A stretch of 64,000 bases of DNA from JBKBMT01 sp046295655 (GCA_046295655.1 JBKBMT010000001.1:1-64000), one strand, 5' to 3'. Positions 9,035 to 19,057 are shown, numbered from the stretch's first letter. Translations and numbers: made by a program. The notes: generated by a model from the letters alone, not told the origin.

Positions 9035-9708
9035 TGCTGTTTGCCGCCGGCTTCGGAACCCGGATGGGTGCGCTGACCCGCGACCGGCCGAAACCGCTGA
9101 TCCGGGTCGCCGGGCAGACCCTGCTTGACCATGCGCTGGCGGCCGCCGACGCGGCAGGAATCGCATGCAAGGTCGTGAACCTGCACTACAGGGGCGAGAT
9201 GATCGCCGCGCATCTGGCGGGGCGCGAAGATGTCGTGTTGTCGTGGGAACGGGATAGAATCCTCGATACCGGCGGCGGGCTGCGGGCGGCCTTGCCGCTG
9301 TTGGGTCCGGGCCCCGTTCCGACCCTCAACACCGATGCGGTGTGGACCGGGGACAATCCCGTCGCGCAGCTGATCTCGTCATGGGACGGCGGCCGGATGG
9401 CGGCACTCCTTCTGCTTGGCCGTCCCGAGCTGCTGGCAGGGCGCGACGGGCCGGGGGACTTCGACCTCGGGGCCGACGGACGGATCGTCCGGGGTGGGAC
9501 GCTGGTCTATCTCGGCGCCCAGATCATCGACGGCGGATCGCTCTACTCCATCCCCGACCGGGTCTTTTCGCTGAACAGGGTCTGGGACAACCTGATCGCC
9601 GAAGGTCGCGCCTTCGGCATCATCCACCGGGGCGGCTGGTGCGACGTGGGTCACCCCGAGGGCATTGTCGCCGCCGAGGCCATGTTGCGGGACCACGGCC
9701 ATGGATGA
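9001..9708 (+). CDS. murU: Nucleotidyltransferase, probable MurNAc-1-phosphate uridylyltransferase
   Basis: A 235-residue sugar-nucleotide transferase of the GT-A fold. The nucleotide-binding signature LFAAGFGTRMGALTRDRPKP is near the N terminus, with LDTGGGLRAALPLLG and TLNTDAVW (metal-binding Asp) after it. In the AmgK-MurU recycling path it makes UDP-MurNAc from MurNAc-1-phosphate and UTP. The start is uncertain. The ATG at 9001 has GGGAG only 2 bp away, while ATG 9031 would give an ATGA overlap with amgK. The 3' end overlaps addB by 8 bp. Confidence 0.82.
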   Translation: MRPAPGTPHSMMLFAAGFGTRMGALTRDRPKPLIRVAGQTLLDHALAAADAAGIACKVVNLHYRGEMIAAHLAGREDVVLSWERDRILDTGGGLRAALPLLGPGPVPTLNTDAVWTGDNPVAQLISSWDGGRMAALLLLGRPELLAGRDGPGDFDLGADGRIVRGGTLVYLGAQIIDGGSLYSIPDRVFSLNRVWDNLIAEGRAFGIIHRGGWCDVGHPEGIVAAEAMLRDHGHG

Positions 9709-12613
9709 GATCCGCGGTATCCATGGCGTGCCGCCCGGGGTCGATTTCGCGCAGAGCTTCGTCAGCGGACTCATGGCGCGCCTTCGTGGCCGGGAACCCG
9801 AGGCCGTCGCCGCCGTGACGGTCTGGGTCAATACCGCCGCGATGCGCCGGCGCATGGCCGAGGCGTTCGCGGCCCGCGGCCCCGGCCTGCTGCCGCGGCT
9901 GCGGCTTCTGTCCGAGATTGCGGCAGCCGAACCGATCGCCGGTTTGCCTGCGGCCCTGCCGCCCTTGCGCGTGCGGTTGATCCTGTCCCGCCTGATCGGC
10001 GCATTGATCGAGGCCGAACCGGACATGGCACCGCGCGCCGCGGTGTTTCCCCTGGCCGACAGCCTTGCCGCGCTGATCGACGAAATGGGCGGCGAAGGCG
10101 TGGCGCCAGAGGCGATCGCGGCGCTCGACGTGGCCGACCATTCCGCGCATTGGGGGCGCACGCAGCGGTTTCTGGGCATCGTCGCAGGGCTGTTCGACCG
10201 GGGCAGCGCGCCGGGGCCCGAGGCGCAGCGGCGGCTTGCGATCGAGATGCTGGCGACGCGCTGGGCAAAGGCGCCCCCTGCCGGCCCCGTGATCGTGGCG
10301 GGCTCCAGCGGCTCGCGCGGGGCAACGGCGCGGATGATGCAGGCGGTGGCGGCGCTTCCGCAGGGTGCTGTCGTTCTGCCGGGGTTCGACTTCGATATGC
10401 CCGCAAATGCCTGGGATGCGCTGGACAATGCCTTCACGGCCGAGGATCACCCACAGTTCCGGCACCTGCGCCTGCTGCAGCGTCTCGATGCAACGCCGGA
10501 GGTTGTTGGGCGCTGGTGCGGCAGCGCGCCGGCCGATCCGGCACGCAACCGACTGATCTCGCTGGCCCTGCGCCCGGCGCCGGTGACCGACCACTGGCTG
10601 GCCGAGGGCCGTGCACTGACCGACCTGTGCGAGGCGACGCGCAATCTTTCGCTGATCGAGGCGCCGACGCCGCGGATCGAGGCGCTGGCGATCGCCCTGA
10701 TCCTGCGCCATGCGGTGGAAACCGGTCGCCGCGCCGCTCTCGTGACGCCCGACCGGGTCCTTGCCCGGATGGTGACGGCGGCACTCGATCGGTGGCGCAT
10801 CGTCCCGGACGACAGCGCCGGCCGACCGCTGGGCCTGTCGCCGCCCGGCCGGCTCCTGCGCCAGCTGGCCGAGATTGCCGGCCGGAGCGTTTCGGCCGAG
10901 GCACTCGTTGCGCTGCTGAAACATCCCCTCACGCATTCGGGTGTCGGGCGGGGCGAGCATCTGCGGCTGAGCCGCGACCTCGAACTGCACCTTCGTTCCA
11001 ATGGCCCGGCCTTTCCCGATGCGGCTTTCCTGCGGCGCTGGGGTCAGGATCGGGGCGCCGGGCGGTGGGGCGACTGGCTGGGTGGCATCCTGTTCGGCAT
11101 CGGCGCCGCAGGTCAGCAACCGCTGACCGAGCGAACCGCCGCCCTGCGCCGGGCGGCCGAGGCGCTGGCTGCGGGGCCGGGCGAGACCGGGGCGGGCCGG
11201 TTGTGGGACGAACCCGCCGGGATTGCCGCGCGCAGCCTGCTTGACGATCTGGCCGCCGAGGCGGCCGAGGGCGGTGCGACCAGCCCGGCCGACTTTGCCG
11301 CATTGCTGGCCAGCCTCATGGCAACGGCCCAGGTGCGCGAGACCGTCGCCGCACATCCGCTGGTGGCCATCCGCGGTGCCCGGGAAGCACGCGAGCTCGA
11401 TGCCGAGCTGGTCGTCCTGGGCGGCCTGACCGAAGGCACATGGCCTGCCATGCCCGCGCCCGACCCCTGGCTGAACCGGGCGATGCGGCTTCAGGCCGGT
11501 CTTCTCCTGCCGGAGCGGCAGGTGGGGCTGGCCGCCCACGACTTCCAGCAGGCTGCGGCCGCGCCCACGGTGTTCCTCACCCGCAGCCGGCGCAACGACG
11601 AGACCGAGACGGTTCCCGCACGCTGGCTGAACCGGCTGGTCAACCTGATCTCGGGCCTTCCCGACGGCAACGGACCCGCAGCACTGCAGCAGATGCGGGC
11701 GCGGGGCGAGGTCTGGCTTGGGCTTGCGCGCGCGCTGCATCAACCCGGGCAGGCGGTGGCCCGCGCCACCCGCCCCGCACCCTGCCCACCCGTTGCGCAG
11801 CGGCCGCGGTCGCTGTCGGTCACCCAGATCGAAACGCTGATCCGCGATCCCTATGCGATCTACGCCCGCAAGGTTCTGGCGCTTGTGCCGCTCGAACCGC
11901 TTCACCGAACCCCGGACGCACGCCTCAGGGGAACGGTCCTGCACCGGGTCATGGAGCTTTACGCGCGTTCGGGCGGGCGCAGTGCGGATGCTTTGATGGA
12001 CGCGGTCGACCAGGCGTTGCGCGATACCGTTCCGTGGCCCGCCGCGCGGGTTCTGTGGAAGGCCCGGATCGCCCGTGTGGCGGACTGGCTGATCGAGACC
12101 GAGGCGGAGCGCGGCGGCAGGCCGGTGCTGCTCGAACGTGCCGGCAGCGTCGCGCTGGACGGGCTCGACTTCCGCCTGACCGCCCGACCCGACCGCATCG
12201 ACCTTCTGCCGGATGGCCGGGCAATGATCCTCGACTTCAAGACCGGCCAGCCGCCCGGCAAGAAGCAGCGCCAGGTGTTTGCCAAGCAGCTGGTCCTCGA
12301 AGCCGCCATGGCCGAGCGCGGCGCATTCGATCCGCCGGGATCGGTGCATGTTGCGGCGGCGCTCTACATCGGCCTCGGTTCGTCGCCGAAGGAGGAGCCG
12401 GTCGATGTCACGGCCGAGGCTGTGACGCGGCACTGGGCCGATCTGCACCGCCTGATCCGAAGCTACCAGGGCCGTAGACAAGGCTATGTCGCACGGCGTG
12501 CCCTGCGGTCGGTCCGCGAGACGAGCGACTACGACCACCTGTCGCGCTACGGCGAATGGGATCTGTCGGATCCGTCCGTGCCCGAGACCGTCGGGCCGGA
12601 GGACGCGCCGTGA
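9701..12613 (+). CDS. addB: Double-strand break repair protein AddB (alphaproteobacterial type)
   Basis: AddB partners with AddA in the helicase-nuclease that resects double-strand breaks for RecA loading, the functional counterpart of RecBCD. The 970-residue product has a degenerate helicase-like N-terminal half and a C-terminal PDDEXK nuclease domain: RGTVLHRVMELY, LDFRLTARPDRIDLLPDGR, then the catalytic LDFKTGQPPGKKQ near residue 845. No clear Walker A is visible, as expected for the alphaproteobacterial AddB family. The ATG at 9701 lies 8 bp inside murU, and the stop overlaps the addA GTG start. A ~1000-codon open frame on the opposite strand is a composition shadow. Confidence 0.93.
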   Translation: MDEIRGIHGVPPGVDFAQSFVSGLMARLRGREPEAVAAVTVWVNTAAMRRRMAEAFAARGPGLLPRLRLLSEIAAAEPIAGLPAALPPLRVRLILSRLIGALIEAEPDMAPRAAVFPLADSLAALIDEMGGEGVAPEAIAALDVADHSAHWGRTQRFLGIVAGLFDRGSAPGPEAQRRLAIEMLATRWAKAPPAGPVIVAGSSGSRGATARMMQAVAALPQGAVVLPGFDFDMPANAWDALDNAFTAEDHPQFRHLRLLQRLDATPEVVGRWCGSAPADPARNRLISLALRPAPVTDHWLAEGRALTDLCEATRNLSLIEAPTPRIEALAIALILRHAVETGRRAALVTPDRVLARMVTAALDRWRIVPDDSAGRPLGLSPPGRLLRQLAEIAGRSVSAEALVALLKHPLTHSGVGRGEHLRLSRDLELHLRSNGPAFPDAAFLRRWGQDRGAGRWGDWLGGILFGIGAAGQQPLTERTAALRRAAEALAAGPGETGAGRLWDEPAGIAARSLLDDLAAEAAEGGATSPADFAALLASLMATAQVRETVAAHPLVAIRGAREARELDAELVVLGGLTEGTWPAMPAPDPWLNRAMRLQAGLLLPERQVGLAAHDFQQAAAAPTVFLTRSRRNDETETVPARWLNRLVNLISGLPDGNGPAALQQMRARGEVWLGLARALHQPGQAVARATRPAPCPPVAQRPRSLSVTQIETLIRDPYAIYARKVLALVPLEPLHRTPDARLRGTVLHRVMELYARSGGRSADALMDAVDQALRDTVPWPAARVLWKARIARVADWLIETEAERGGRPVLLERAGSVALDGLDFRLTARPDRIDLLPDGRAMILDFKTGQPPGKKQRQVFAKQLVLEAAMAERGAFDPPGSVHVAAALYIGLGSSPKEEPVDVTAEAVTRHWADLHRLIRSYQGRRQGYVARRALRSVRETSDYDHLSRYGEWDLSDPSVPETVGPEDAP

Positions 12614-15600
12614 CCCGAACCGCGGCCACCCTGCGCCAGATCGAGGCGGCAGATCCCGACCGGTCCACCTGGCTTTCGGCGAATGCGGGGTCGGGCAAGA
12701 CACGGGTTCTGATCGACAGGGTTGCGCGACTGCTGCTCGGCGGCTGCGACCCGCAGCGCATCCTGTGCCTGACCTACACCAAGGCCGCGGCCACCGAGAT
12801 GCAGAACCGGCTGTTCGGGCGTCTCGGGGAATGGACCATGATGCCCGAGGAGAAGCTTTCGGATACGCTGGCCGATCTGGGGGTGGATATGCCGCTGGCG
12901 CCCGACATGCTCCGGCGCGCGCGACGCCTGTTCGCCCGGGCCATCGAAACCCCCGGTGGCCTCAGGATCCAGACGATCCACAGCTTCTGCGCCGGACTGC
13001 TGCGCCGGTTCCCGCTCGAGGCAGGGGTCTCTCCCCAGTTCCGCGAGATGGACGACCGCACCGGCCGGCTGTTGCGGGACGAGGTCCTGGACCGGATGGC
13101 CGGCGAGAGCCCCGACGGACCGATCGCGAGGCTGGCCCGGCAGTGGACGGGCGAGGATCTGGGTGCGTTGTCGGCGCAGATCGCCGCACGTCAGGGCCGG
13201 TTCCCGCCCGAGCCGGATCCCGATACGCTCTGGCGCGAGTTCGGGCTTCCGCCGGGCCTCGACGAGGCAAGCCTTGCCGCACAGGTTCTTCGCGGCGAAG
13301 AGGCCGAATGGCTGCCGCGGATTGTCGCTCGGGCTGCTGCCGGAACGGCGAAGGATCAGGCTGTGGCCGACCGGCTGCGCCGTATCGACCCGGCCGTGGT
13401 CGGGGGGGAAACGCTGGCGGCGCTGGAATCCTGCCTTCTGTTCAAGAGCGGGGCGCGGGCCTTCGAGGCGAAGGGGGCCGAGCTTCTGACCAAGGCGACA
13501 TGGGCGAGCCTGTGCGATCTGCATGACCCGCTTCTGGCGCTGATGGATCGCGTCGAGGCTGCACGGCCCGCCCGGCTGGCGGTCCAGGCGGCACGGATGA
13601 CCCTGGTCCTGCACGAGTTCGCCGCTGCGTTCCTGCCCGCCTATGCCGAAGCGAAGGCGAACCGCGGCCTGCTGGATTTCGACGACCTGATCCTCCGCGC
13701 CCGGCTCTTGCTCAGCGATCCTTCGGTCGCACAATGGGTGCTCTGGCGGCTGGACGGCGGCATCGACCACATCCTCGTGGACGAGGCGCAGGACACAAGC
13801 CCCGACCAATGGGCGGTGATCGAGCGGCTGGCCGAGGAATTCACCGTCGGCGAAGGTGCCCGGCCGGGTCAGCGCACGATCTTCGTCGTGGGAGACAAGA
13901 AACAGTCGATCTACTCGTTTCAGGGTGCCGATCTGGCTCGGTTCGAGGCGATGGAGCAGCATTTCGCCGCCCGGCTGTCCGAGGCCGGCACGCCGTTGCG
14001 GCGACTGGTCCTGGAGCACTCGTTCCGGTCCGCGCAATCCGTGTTGCGCGCGGTCGATCTGACCTTCGACGACCGGAGGGCGCAGGGGCTGGGCGCCGAC
14101 GTGCGACACATCGCCTTTCACGACTCCACGCCGGGCAGGGTTGACCTGTGGCCGTTGGTCGACCCCTCGCCGCCCGCCGACGACGGGCACTGGGCCGACC
14201 CGGTGGACCTGCCCGCACCGCGCAGCGCCGAGGCGCGGCTGGCCGACGCGATCGCGGACGAGATCGGGCGGATGATCTCGGCAGGCGAGACTATCACACA
14301 CCGCGGCACGAGCCGGCCGGTCCATGCCGGCGACTTCCTGATCCTCGTGCAGCGGCGGTCGCGACTGTTTCACGAACTGATCCGGGCCTGCAAGGCGCGT
14401 CAGTTGCCTGTGGCGGGGGCTGATCGCCTGCGGTTGCAGGCCGAGGTTGCGGTGCGTGACCTCACGGCACTGCTGTCGTTTCTGGCGACGCCCGAGGACG
14501 ACCTGTCGCTTGCCGCGGCTTTGCGCTCGCCGCTGTTCGGCCTGTCGGAAGCGCAGCTGTTCGACCTTGCGGCCGGGCGCCCCGGCTATCTGTGGGAGGC
14601 GTTGCGCAAGCGTGCGGATCATGCCGAAACGCGCGCCGTCCTCGGCGATCTGCTGGACCAGACGGATTTCCTGCGTCCGTTCGAGCTGACCGACCGCGTG
14701 CTTACACGACACAACCGCCGGCAGATGGTGCTTGCACGTCTCGGACCCGAAGCCGAGGAAGGGATCGATCTGTTCCTGGCCCAGGCACTGGCCTACGAGG
14801 AGGCGGGCGTGCCAAGCCTGACCGGGTTCCTGACCTGGCTTGGCAGCGATGAGGTCGAGGCGAAACGGCAACCCGAGGCCGCGGGCGCACTGTTGCGGGT
14901 GATGACGGTTCACGGCGCGAAGGGCCTCGAGGCGCCGGTGGTGATCCTTCCCGACACGGCGGATCGTCGCGAGCCGTCCGCGCCCCCGATCCTCGATCTG
15001 CCTTCGGGGACCCCGGCTTGGCGGCCCCCGGCGGGATCGTTGCCTCCGGTTCTGGAAGGCGCGGTCCAGGCCTCGCGCGAGGCACTGGCCGAAGAGAACC
15101 GGCGGTTGCTGTATGTCGCGATGACCCGCGCCGAGTGCTGGCTGATCGTCGCGGGCGCGGGCGAGGTCAACGAACCGAAACAGGGCGAAAAGCTCCGCCC
15201 TGCCTGGCACGAACTGGTCGAGGCGGGACTGCGCGCGGCGGGCGCCCTGCCGCTTTCGACACCGGTCGGGACGGGACTGCGGCTGGAGAACGGCACCGCT
15301 GGCAAGGCCGGTGCGGCGGCCCGGGTGATCGAGCCGCCGACACCGTCGCTTCCCGGCTGGGTGACGGAACGTCCCCTGCCGCCACTGCCCGATCCGGTGC
15401 GGTTGTCCCCGTCGGATCTTGGCGGTGCAAAGGCGCTGCCGGGCGAGTTGGCGGAAGACGACGACGCCGATCCCCACCTGCTGGATCGGGGCACGCTGCT
15501 GCATCGTCTACTCGAGCTTCTGCCCGCTGCGGACAGGGGCGACTGGCCCGGGATCGCCGCGGCGCTCTGGCCGGACCCGGCCCTGGTGGCCGATTGTCTT

Positions 15601-15978
15601 GCCGAGGCTGCTGCCGTGCTGGACGACCCCGCCTGCCGGTCGGTTCTCGGGCCCGAGAGCCTTGCAGAGGTTGCGGTCGCGGCAACCCTGCACGGTCGGC
15701 AGATGTCGGGCACGATCGATCGCATCGTGATCCGCCCGGATTCGGTGCTGGTGGTCGATTTCAAGTCGAACCGCCTGGTGCCGGATCGTCCCGAGGAGGT
15801 GCCCGAGGGGATCCTTCGGCAGATGGCGGCCTATCGCATGGCGCTGTCCCAGATCTGGCCCGACCGCAGGATCCAGACCGCCGTCCTGTGGACAAGGCGT
15901 CCGGCCCTCATGCCGCTGCCCGACGCGGTCTTGGACGCAGCCATGGCACGGGTTGAAACTTCGCTCGGGCCTGCTTAG
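12610..15978 (+). CDS. addA: Double-strand break repair helicase-nuclease AddA
   Basis: AddA is the 3'-5' translocating UvrD-type helicase and nuclease subunit of AddAB. In the 1122-residue product the superfamily 1 motifs appear in order: SANAGSGKTRVL (Walker A, about residue 25), LTYTKAAATEMQNRL, IQTIHSFC, LVDEAQDTSPDQW (Walker B), VVGDKKQSIYSFQGAD, VLEHSFRS, MTVHGAKGLEAPVV and LYVAMTRAE. A C-terminal RecB-like nuclease follows: GTLLHRLLELLP and VVDFKSNR near residue 1045. I chose the GTG at 12610 because it overlaps the addB stop as GTGA; upstream extension would only read addB sequence. Confidence 0.96.
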   Translation: MTRTAATLRQIEAADPDRSTWLSANAGSGKTRVLIDRVARLLLGGCDPQRILCLTYTKAAATEMQNRLFGRLGEWTMMPEEKLSDTLADLGVDMPLAPDMLRRARRLFARAIETPGGLRIQTIHSFCAGLLRRFPLEAGVSPQFREMDDRTGRLLRDEVLDRMAGESPDGPIARLARQWTGEDLGALSAQIAARQGRFPPEPDPDTLWREFGLPPGLDEASLAAQVLRGEEAEWLPRIVARAAAGTAKDQAVADRLRRIDPAVVGGETLAALESCLLFKSGARAFEAKGAELLTKATWASLCDLHDPLLALMDRVEAARPARLAVQAARMTLVLHEFAAAFLPAYAEAKANRGLLDFDDLILRARLLLSDPSVAQWVLWRLDGGIDHILVDEAQDTSPDQWAVIERLAEEFTVGEGARPGQRTIFVVGDKKQSIYSFQGADLARFEAMEQHFAARLSEAGTPLRRLVLEHSFRSAQSVLRAVDLTFDDRRAQGLGADVRHIAFHDSTPGRVDLWPLVDPSPPADDGHWADPVDLPAPRSAEARLADAIADEIGRMISAGETITHRGTSRPVHAGDFLILVQRRSRLFHELIRACKARQLPVAGADRLRLQAEVAVRDLTALLSFLATPEDDLSLAAALRSPLFGLSEAQLFDLAAGRPGYLWEALRKRADHAETRAVLGDLLDQTDFLRPFELTDRVLTRHNRRQMVLARLGPEAEEGIDLFLAQALAYEEAGVPSLTGFLTWLGSDEVEAKRQPEAAGALLRVMTVHGAKGLEAPVVILPDTADRREPSAPPILDLPSGTPAWRPPAGSLPPVLEGAVQASREALAEENRRLLYVAMTRAECWLIVAGAGEVNEPKQGEKLRPAWHELVEAGLRAAGALPLSTPVGTGLRLENGTAGKAGAAARVIEPPTPSLPGWVTERPLPPLPDPVRLSPSDLGGAKALPGELAEDDDADPHLLDRGTLLHRLLELLPAADRGDWPGIAAALWPDPALVADCLAEAAAVLDDPACRSVLGPESLAEVAVAATLHGRQMSGTIDRIVIRPDSVLVVDFKSNRLVPDRPEEVPEGILRQMAAYRMALSQIWPDRRIQTAVLWTRRPALMPLPDAVLDAAMARVETSLGPA

Positions 15979-16014
15979 CTTTCGCCATGACACATTCCCT
16001 GCAGGAGATATGAA

Positions 16015-16335
16015 ATGGCGACCGTAGCCGTCACCGATGCGACCTTCGACGCCGAGGTTCGCAAGTCCCCGATCCCGGTCGTGGTCGATTTCTGGGCCGA
16101 ATGGTGCGGACCGTGCCGCCAGATCGGCCCGGCCCTGGAGGAACTTTCGAACGAATTCGCCGGCCGGGTGAAGATCGTCAAGGTGAACGTGGACGACAAC
16201 CCCAACGCTCCGGCGCAGCTGGGCGTACGCGGCATCCCGGCGCTTTTCCTGTTCAAGAACGGCCAGGTCGTGTCGAACAAGGTCGGTGCGGCACCGAAGG
16301 CCGCGCTTCAGAACTGGATCAGTGGCGCCCTCTGA
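16015..16335 (+). CDS. trxA: Thioredoxin 1
   Basis: A 106-residue cytoplasmic thioredoxin with the redox-active WCGPC (Cys31, Cys34) in the context VVDFWAEWCGPCRQIGP. The cis-proline loop GIPALFLFKNG follows. It keeps protein disulfides reduced and donates electrons to ribonucleotide reductase and similar enzymes. An AGGAGAT ribosome-binding site precedes the ATG. It lies 36 bp after addA on the same strand, an arrangement I recall from Rhodobacterales. A strong hairpin follows the gene. Confidence 0.98.
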   Translation: MATVAVTDATFDAEVRKSPIPVVVDFWAEWCGPCRQIGPALEELSNEFAGRVKIVKVNVDDNPNAPAQLGVRGIPALFLFKNGQVVSNKVGAAPKAALQNWISGAL

Positions 16336-16353
16336 CGTCGCCCCCGGCGGTGT

Positions 16354-16373
16354 CCCTGCCGTTGCAGGCAGGG
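16354..16373 (+). terminator. Hairpin after trxA, possible terminator
   Basis: A perfect 7-bp GC-rich stem, CCCTGCC and GGCAGGG, closes a 6-base loop 19 bp after the trxA stop. There is no U-tract after it, so it is either an atypical terminator or an RNA-stabilising stem. Confidence 0.4.
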
Positions 16374-16418
16374 GCCGCCCGCGCTAAGCCGGTGCGGTCG
16401 TCAATCCCCGGAGGTTCC

Positions 16419-16760
16419 ATGATCACCCGACTTCATACCGGCCCGCGCATGAGCCAGGCGGTCGTTTGCAACGGCATCGTCTGGCTTGCCGGCCAGATCG
16501 GCGAAGGCGCCACGGTCGAAGAGCAGACCCGTCACTGCCTGGATCAGATCGACGCGCTTCTGTCCGAGGCGGGTTCGTCCCGGGAACACATCCTTCAGGC
16601 GATAATCTGGCTGGCCGACATGGCCGATTTCGCCGAGATGAACGCCGTCTGGGACAAGTGGATCCCGCAGGGCCACACCCCAGCCCGCGCCACCGGCGAG
16701 GCAAGGCTTGCCGCGCCGAAGTATCGTGTGGAGATCATCGTCACCGCTGCGGTCAAGTAG
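16419..16760 (+). CDS. RidA family protein (Rid/YER057c/UK114)
   Basis: A 113-residue protein of the RidA superfamily, small trimeric enzymes that hydrolyse reactive enamine/imine intermediates from PLP enzymes to 2-ketoacids. The substrate-carboxylate arginine expected in active members is present as Arg103 in KYRVEIIVTA. CLDQIDALLSEAGSSREHIL and the WLADMADF block fit the family. A CCGGAGG ribosome-binding site supports the ATG at 16419; the open frame upstream lies inside trxA. It is more divergent from E. coli RidA than typical subgroup members, so the exact Rid subfamily is left open. Confidence 0.88.
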   Translation: MITRLHTGPRMSQAVVCNGIVWLAGQIGEGATVEEQTRHCLDQIDALLSEAGSSREHILQAIIWLADMADFAEMNAVWDKWIPQGHTPARATGEARLAAPKYRVEIIVTAAVK

Positions 16761-16801
16761 CCGCCAGGGTCGCAGGACGCTGTCTCGTCGGTCGGATCGG
16801 A

Positions 16802-19057
16802 TCAGCCGATCCGGCAGGCGGCCATGACCGCCATGTTCAGGATGTCGTTGACCGTCGCCCCGGTCGAACAGATCTGGATCGGCTTGGTGACGCCGGTCAG
16901 GATCGGCCCGATCACCGTGGCGCCGGCCATCTCCTGCATCAGCTTGACCGAGATCGAGGCCGAATGCCGGGCCGGGACGACCAGGACATTGGCCGGACCC
17001 GTCAGACGGCAGAAGGGATACTGCGCCATCGCCTCGGGGTTCAACGCCACGTCCACCGTCATCTCGCCTTCGTATTCGAAATCGACGTTGCGCAGGTCCA
17101 GCACCTTCGGAGCCTGGTGCATCTTGGTCGCCCGTTCCGAGACCGGATAGCCGAAGGTCGAGAAGCTGACAAAGGCGACGCGCGGCTCGAGGCCAAGGTT
17201 GCGCGCCACCCCCGCCGCGCGGATCGCTATCGTGGCCAGATCGTCGGGCTCGGGCCATTCATGCACAAGCGTATCGGCGATCAGCACGATGCGCCCCTTG
17301 TGCAGAAGCGCGGTGACACCGACCGCACCGTGTTCCGCCCGGGCGTCGAATACATGGTTGATCAGGCTCAGCACATAGGCCGACTTGCGGGTGACGCCCG
17401 TCACCAGCCCGTCGCCGTGCCCATGGGCCAGCATCAATGCCGCGAACACATGGCGGTCCCGCTGTGCCAGGCGGTTTATGTCGTGCCGGTCATGGCCGGC
17501 ACGCTGGAGCCGGCGGTAGAGGAAGTCCTTGTAGGTGTCGAGATGCCGGGTGCTGGCGGCATTGACGACCTCCAGTTCGCGCACCGCATCGCCGAGCCCG
17601 GCCATCTCCAGCTTCTCGCGCACATCCGAATCCCGCCCGACGACCAGCGCCTTGCCCAAGCCCGCGCGCTGCCAGGCGACGGCGGCACGCAGAACGCGCG
17701 GGTCGTCGCCTTCGGCAAAGATCATCCGCGCCTGCGCAGCACGGGCGCGGGCATGGATACCCTGCAGGATCGAGGCGGTCGGGTCCATCCGCGCCTTCAG
17801 GCTGGCCTCGTAGGCCGCCAGGTCCACAATCGGGCGTCGGGCCACGCCGGTGTCCATTCCGGCCCGGGCGACGGCAGGCGGAATGACGTGAATAAGGCGC
17901 GGGTCGAAGGGCGTGGGGATGATGTAGTCCCGTCCGAAGGACAGCTTTCGGCCATAGGCCATCGCCACCTCGTCCGGCACATCCTCGCGCGCGAGGCGGG
18001 CAAGCGCCTCCGCGCAGGCGATCTTCATCTCGTCGTTGATCGCCCGGGCATGGATATCAAGCGCCCCCCGAAACAGATAGGGAAACCCCAGGACATTGTT
18101 GACCTGATTGGGATAGTCGGACCGTCCGGTTGCCACGATGGCATCGGGTCGGATTGACTGGGCCTCTTCCGGCGTTATCTCGGGGTCGGGATTGGCCATG
18201 GCGAAGATGATCGGTGTCTCGGCCATCGACGCGACCATCTCGGGCGTCACTGCCCCCTTGGCGGAAACGCCGAGGAAGACATCTGCGCCCTTCATCGCCT
18301 CTTCCAGCGTGCGCAGGTCGGTCCGCGCGGCATGGGCGGACTTCCACTGGTTCATTCCCTCGGTGCGGCCCTGCCAGACGACACCCTTGGTGTCGCACAT
18401 GATGCAGTTGTCCGGCTGCGCGCCCATCGCCTTGAGCAGTTCGAGGCATGCGATGCCCGCGGCACCAGCCCCGTTCAGCACGATCCGGCAATCGGCCAGC
18501 TTCTTCCCGGCAAGTTCAAGCGCGTTGATCAGCCCCGCCGCGCAGATTACCGCCGTGCCATGCTGGTCGTCATGGAACACGGGGATGTCCATGATTTCCT
18601 TCAACCGGCTTTCGATGATGAAGCACTCGGGGGCCTTGATGTCCTCAAGGTTGATTCCGCCGAAGGTCGGGCCCATCAGGCTGACCGCCTTGACGATCTC
18701 GTCGGGGTCTTCGGTATCGAGTTCGATGTCGATCGCATTGACGTCTGCGAACCGCTTGAACAGGACGGCCTTGCCCTCCATCACCGGTTTCGAGGCCAGT
18801 GCGCCGAGGTTGCCGAGGCCGAGGATCGCGGTGCCGTTCGACACGACTGCGACCATGTTCCCCTTCACGGTGTAGTCGTAGGCGGTTTCCGGCCGCGCCG
18901 CGATGGCCTCGACGGGGACCGCGACTCCGGGGGAATAGGCAAGGCTCAGGTCGCGCTGGGTCGCCATCGGGGTCGAGGCCACCACTTCGTATTTCCCGGG
19001 TCGCGGCTCCATGTGGTAGGCCAGCGCCTCTTCGGGGGTGATTTTCGCGCGCGCCAT
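16802..19057 (-). CDS. maeB: NADP-dependent malic enzyme with phosphotransacetylase-like domain
   Basis: The protein decarboxylates malate to pyruvate and supplies NADPH and pyruvate for gluconeogenic growth. At 751 residues it is the hybrid MaeB form. A malic enzyme half (about 1-430) has SPGVAVPVEAI, NAIDIELDTEDPDEIVKA, FHDDQHGTAV and the nucleotide fold LNGAGAAGIACLELL. A C-terminal phosphotransacetylase-like half (about 435-751; RMIFAEGDDPRVLRAA, CSTGATVNDILNM) is usually regulatory rather than catalytic. The start at 19057 has GGGAGG ahead of it and yields the usual MARAKITPEEALAYH. It converges on ridA and is divergent from mutS. Confidence 0.95.
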   Translation of the reverse strand: MARAKITPEEALAYHMEPRPGKYEVVASTPMATQRDLSLAYSPGVAVPVEAIAARPETAYDYTVKGNMVAVVSNGTAILGLGNLGALASKPVMEGKAVLFKRFADVNAIDIELDTEDPDEIVKAVSLMGPTFGGINLEDIKAPECFIIESRLKEIMDIPVFHDDQHGTAVICAAGLINALELAGKKLADCRIVLNGAGAAGIACLELLKAMGAQPDNCIMCDTKGVVWQGRTEGMNQWKSAHAARTDLRTLEEAMKGADVFLGVSAKGAVTPEMVASMAETPIIFAMANPDPEITPEEAQSIRPDAIVATGRSDYPNQVNNVLGFPYLFRGALDIHARAINDEMKIACAEALARLAREDVPDEVAMAYGRKLSFGRDYIIPTPFDPRLIHVIPPAVARAGMDTGVARRPIVDLAAYEASLKARMDPTASILQGIHARARAAQARMIFAEGDDPRVLRAAVAWQRAGLGKALVVGRDSDVREKLEMAGLGDAVRELEVVNAASTRHLDTYKDFLYRRLQRAGHDRHDINRLAQRDRHVFAALMLAHGHGDGLVTGVTRKSAYVLSLINHVFDARAEHGAVGVTALLHKGRIVLIADTLVHEWPEPDDLATIAIRAAGVARNLGLEPRVAFVSFSTFGYPVSERATKMHQAPKVLDLRNVDFEYEGEMTVDVALNPEAMAQYPFCRLTGPANVLVVPARHSASISVKLMQEMAGATVIGPILTGVTKPIQICSTGATVNDILNMAVMAACRIG

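Noticed and set aside
9620..12703. A ~1000-codon minus-strand open frame, and a similar one at 12547-15504
   Set aside because: Both are antisense to addB and addA, have arginine- and glutamine-rich composition without family motifs, and lack ribosome-binding sites.
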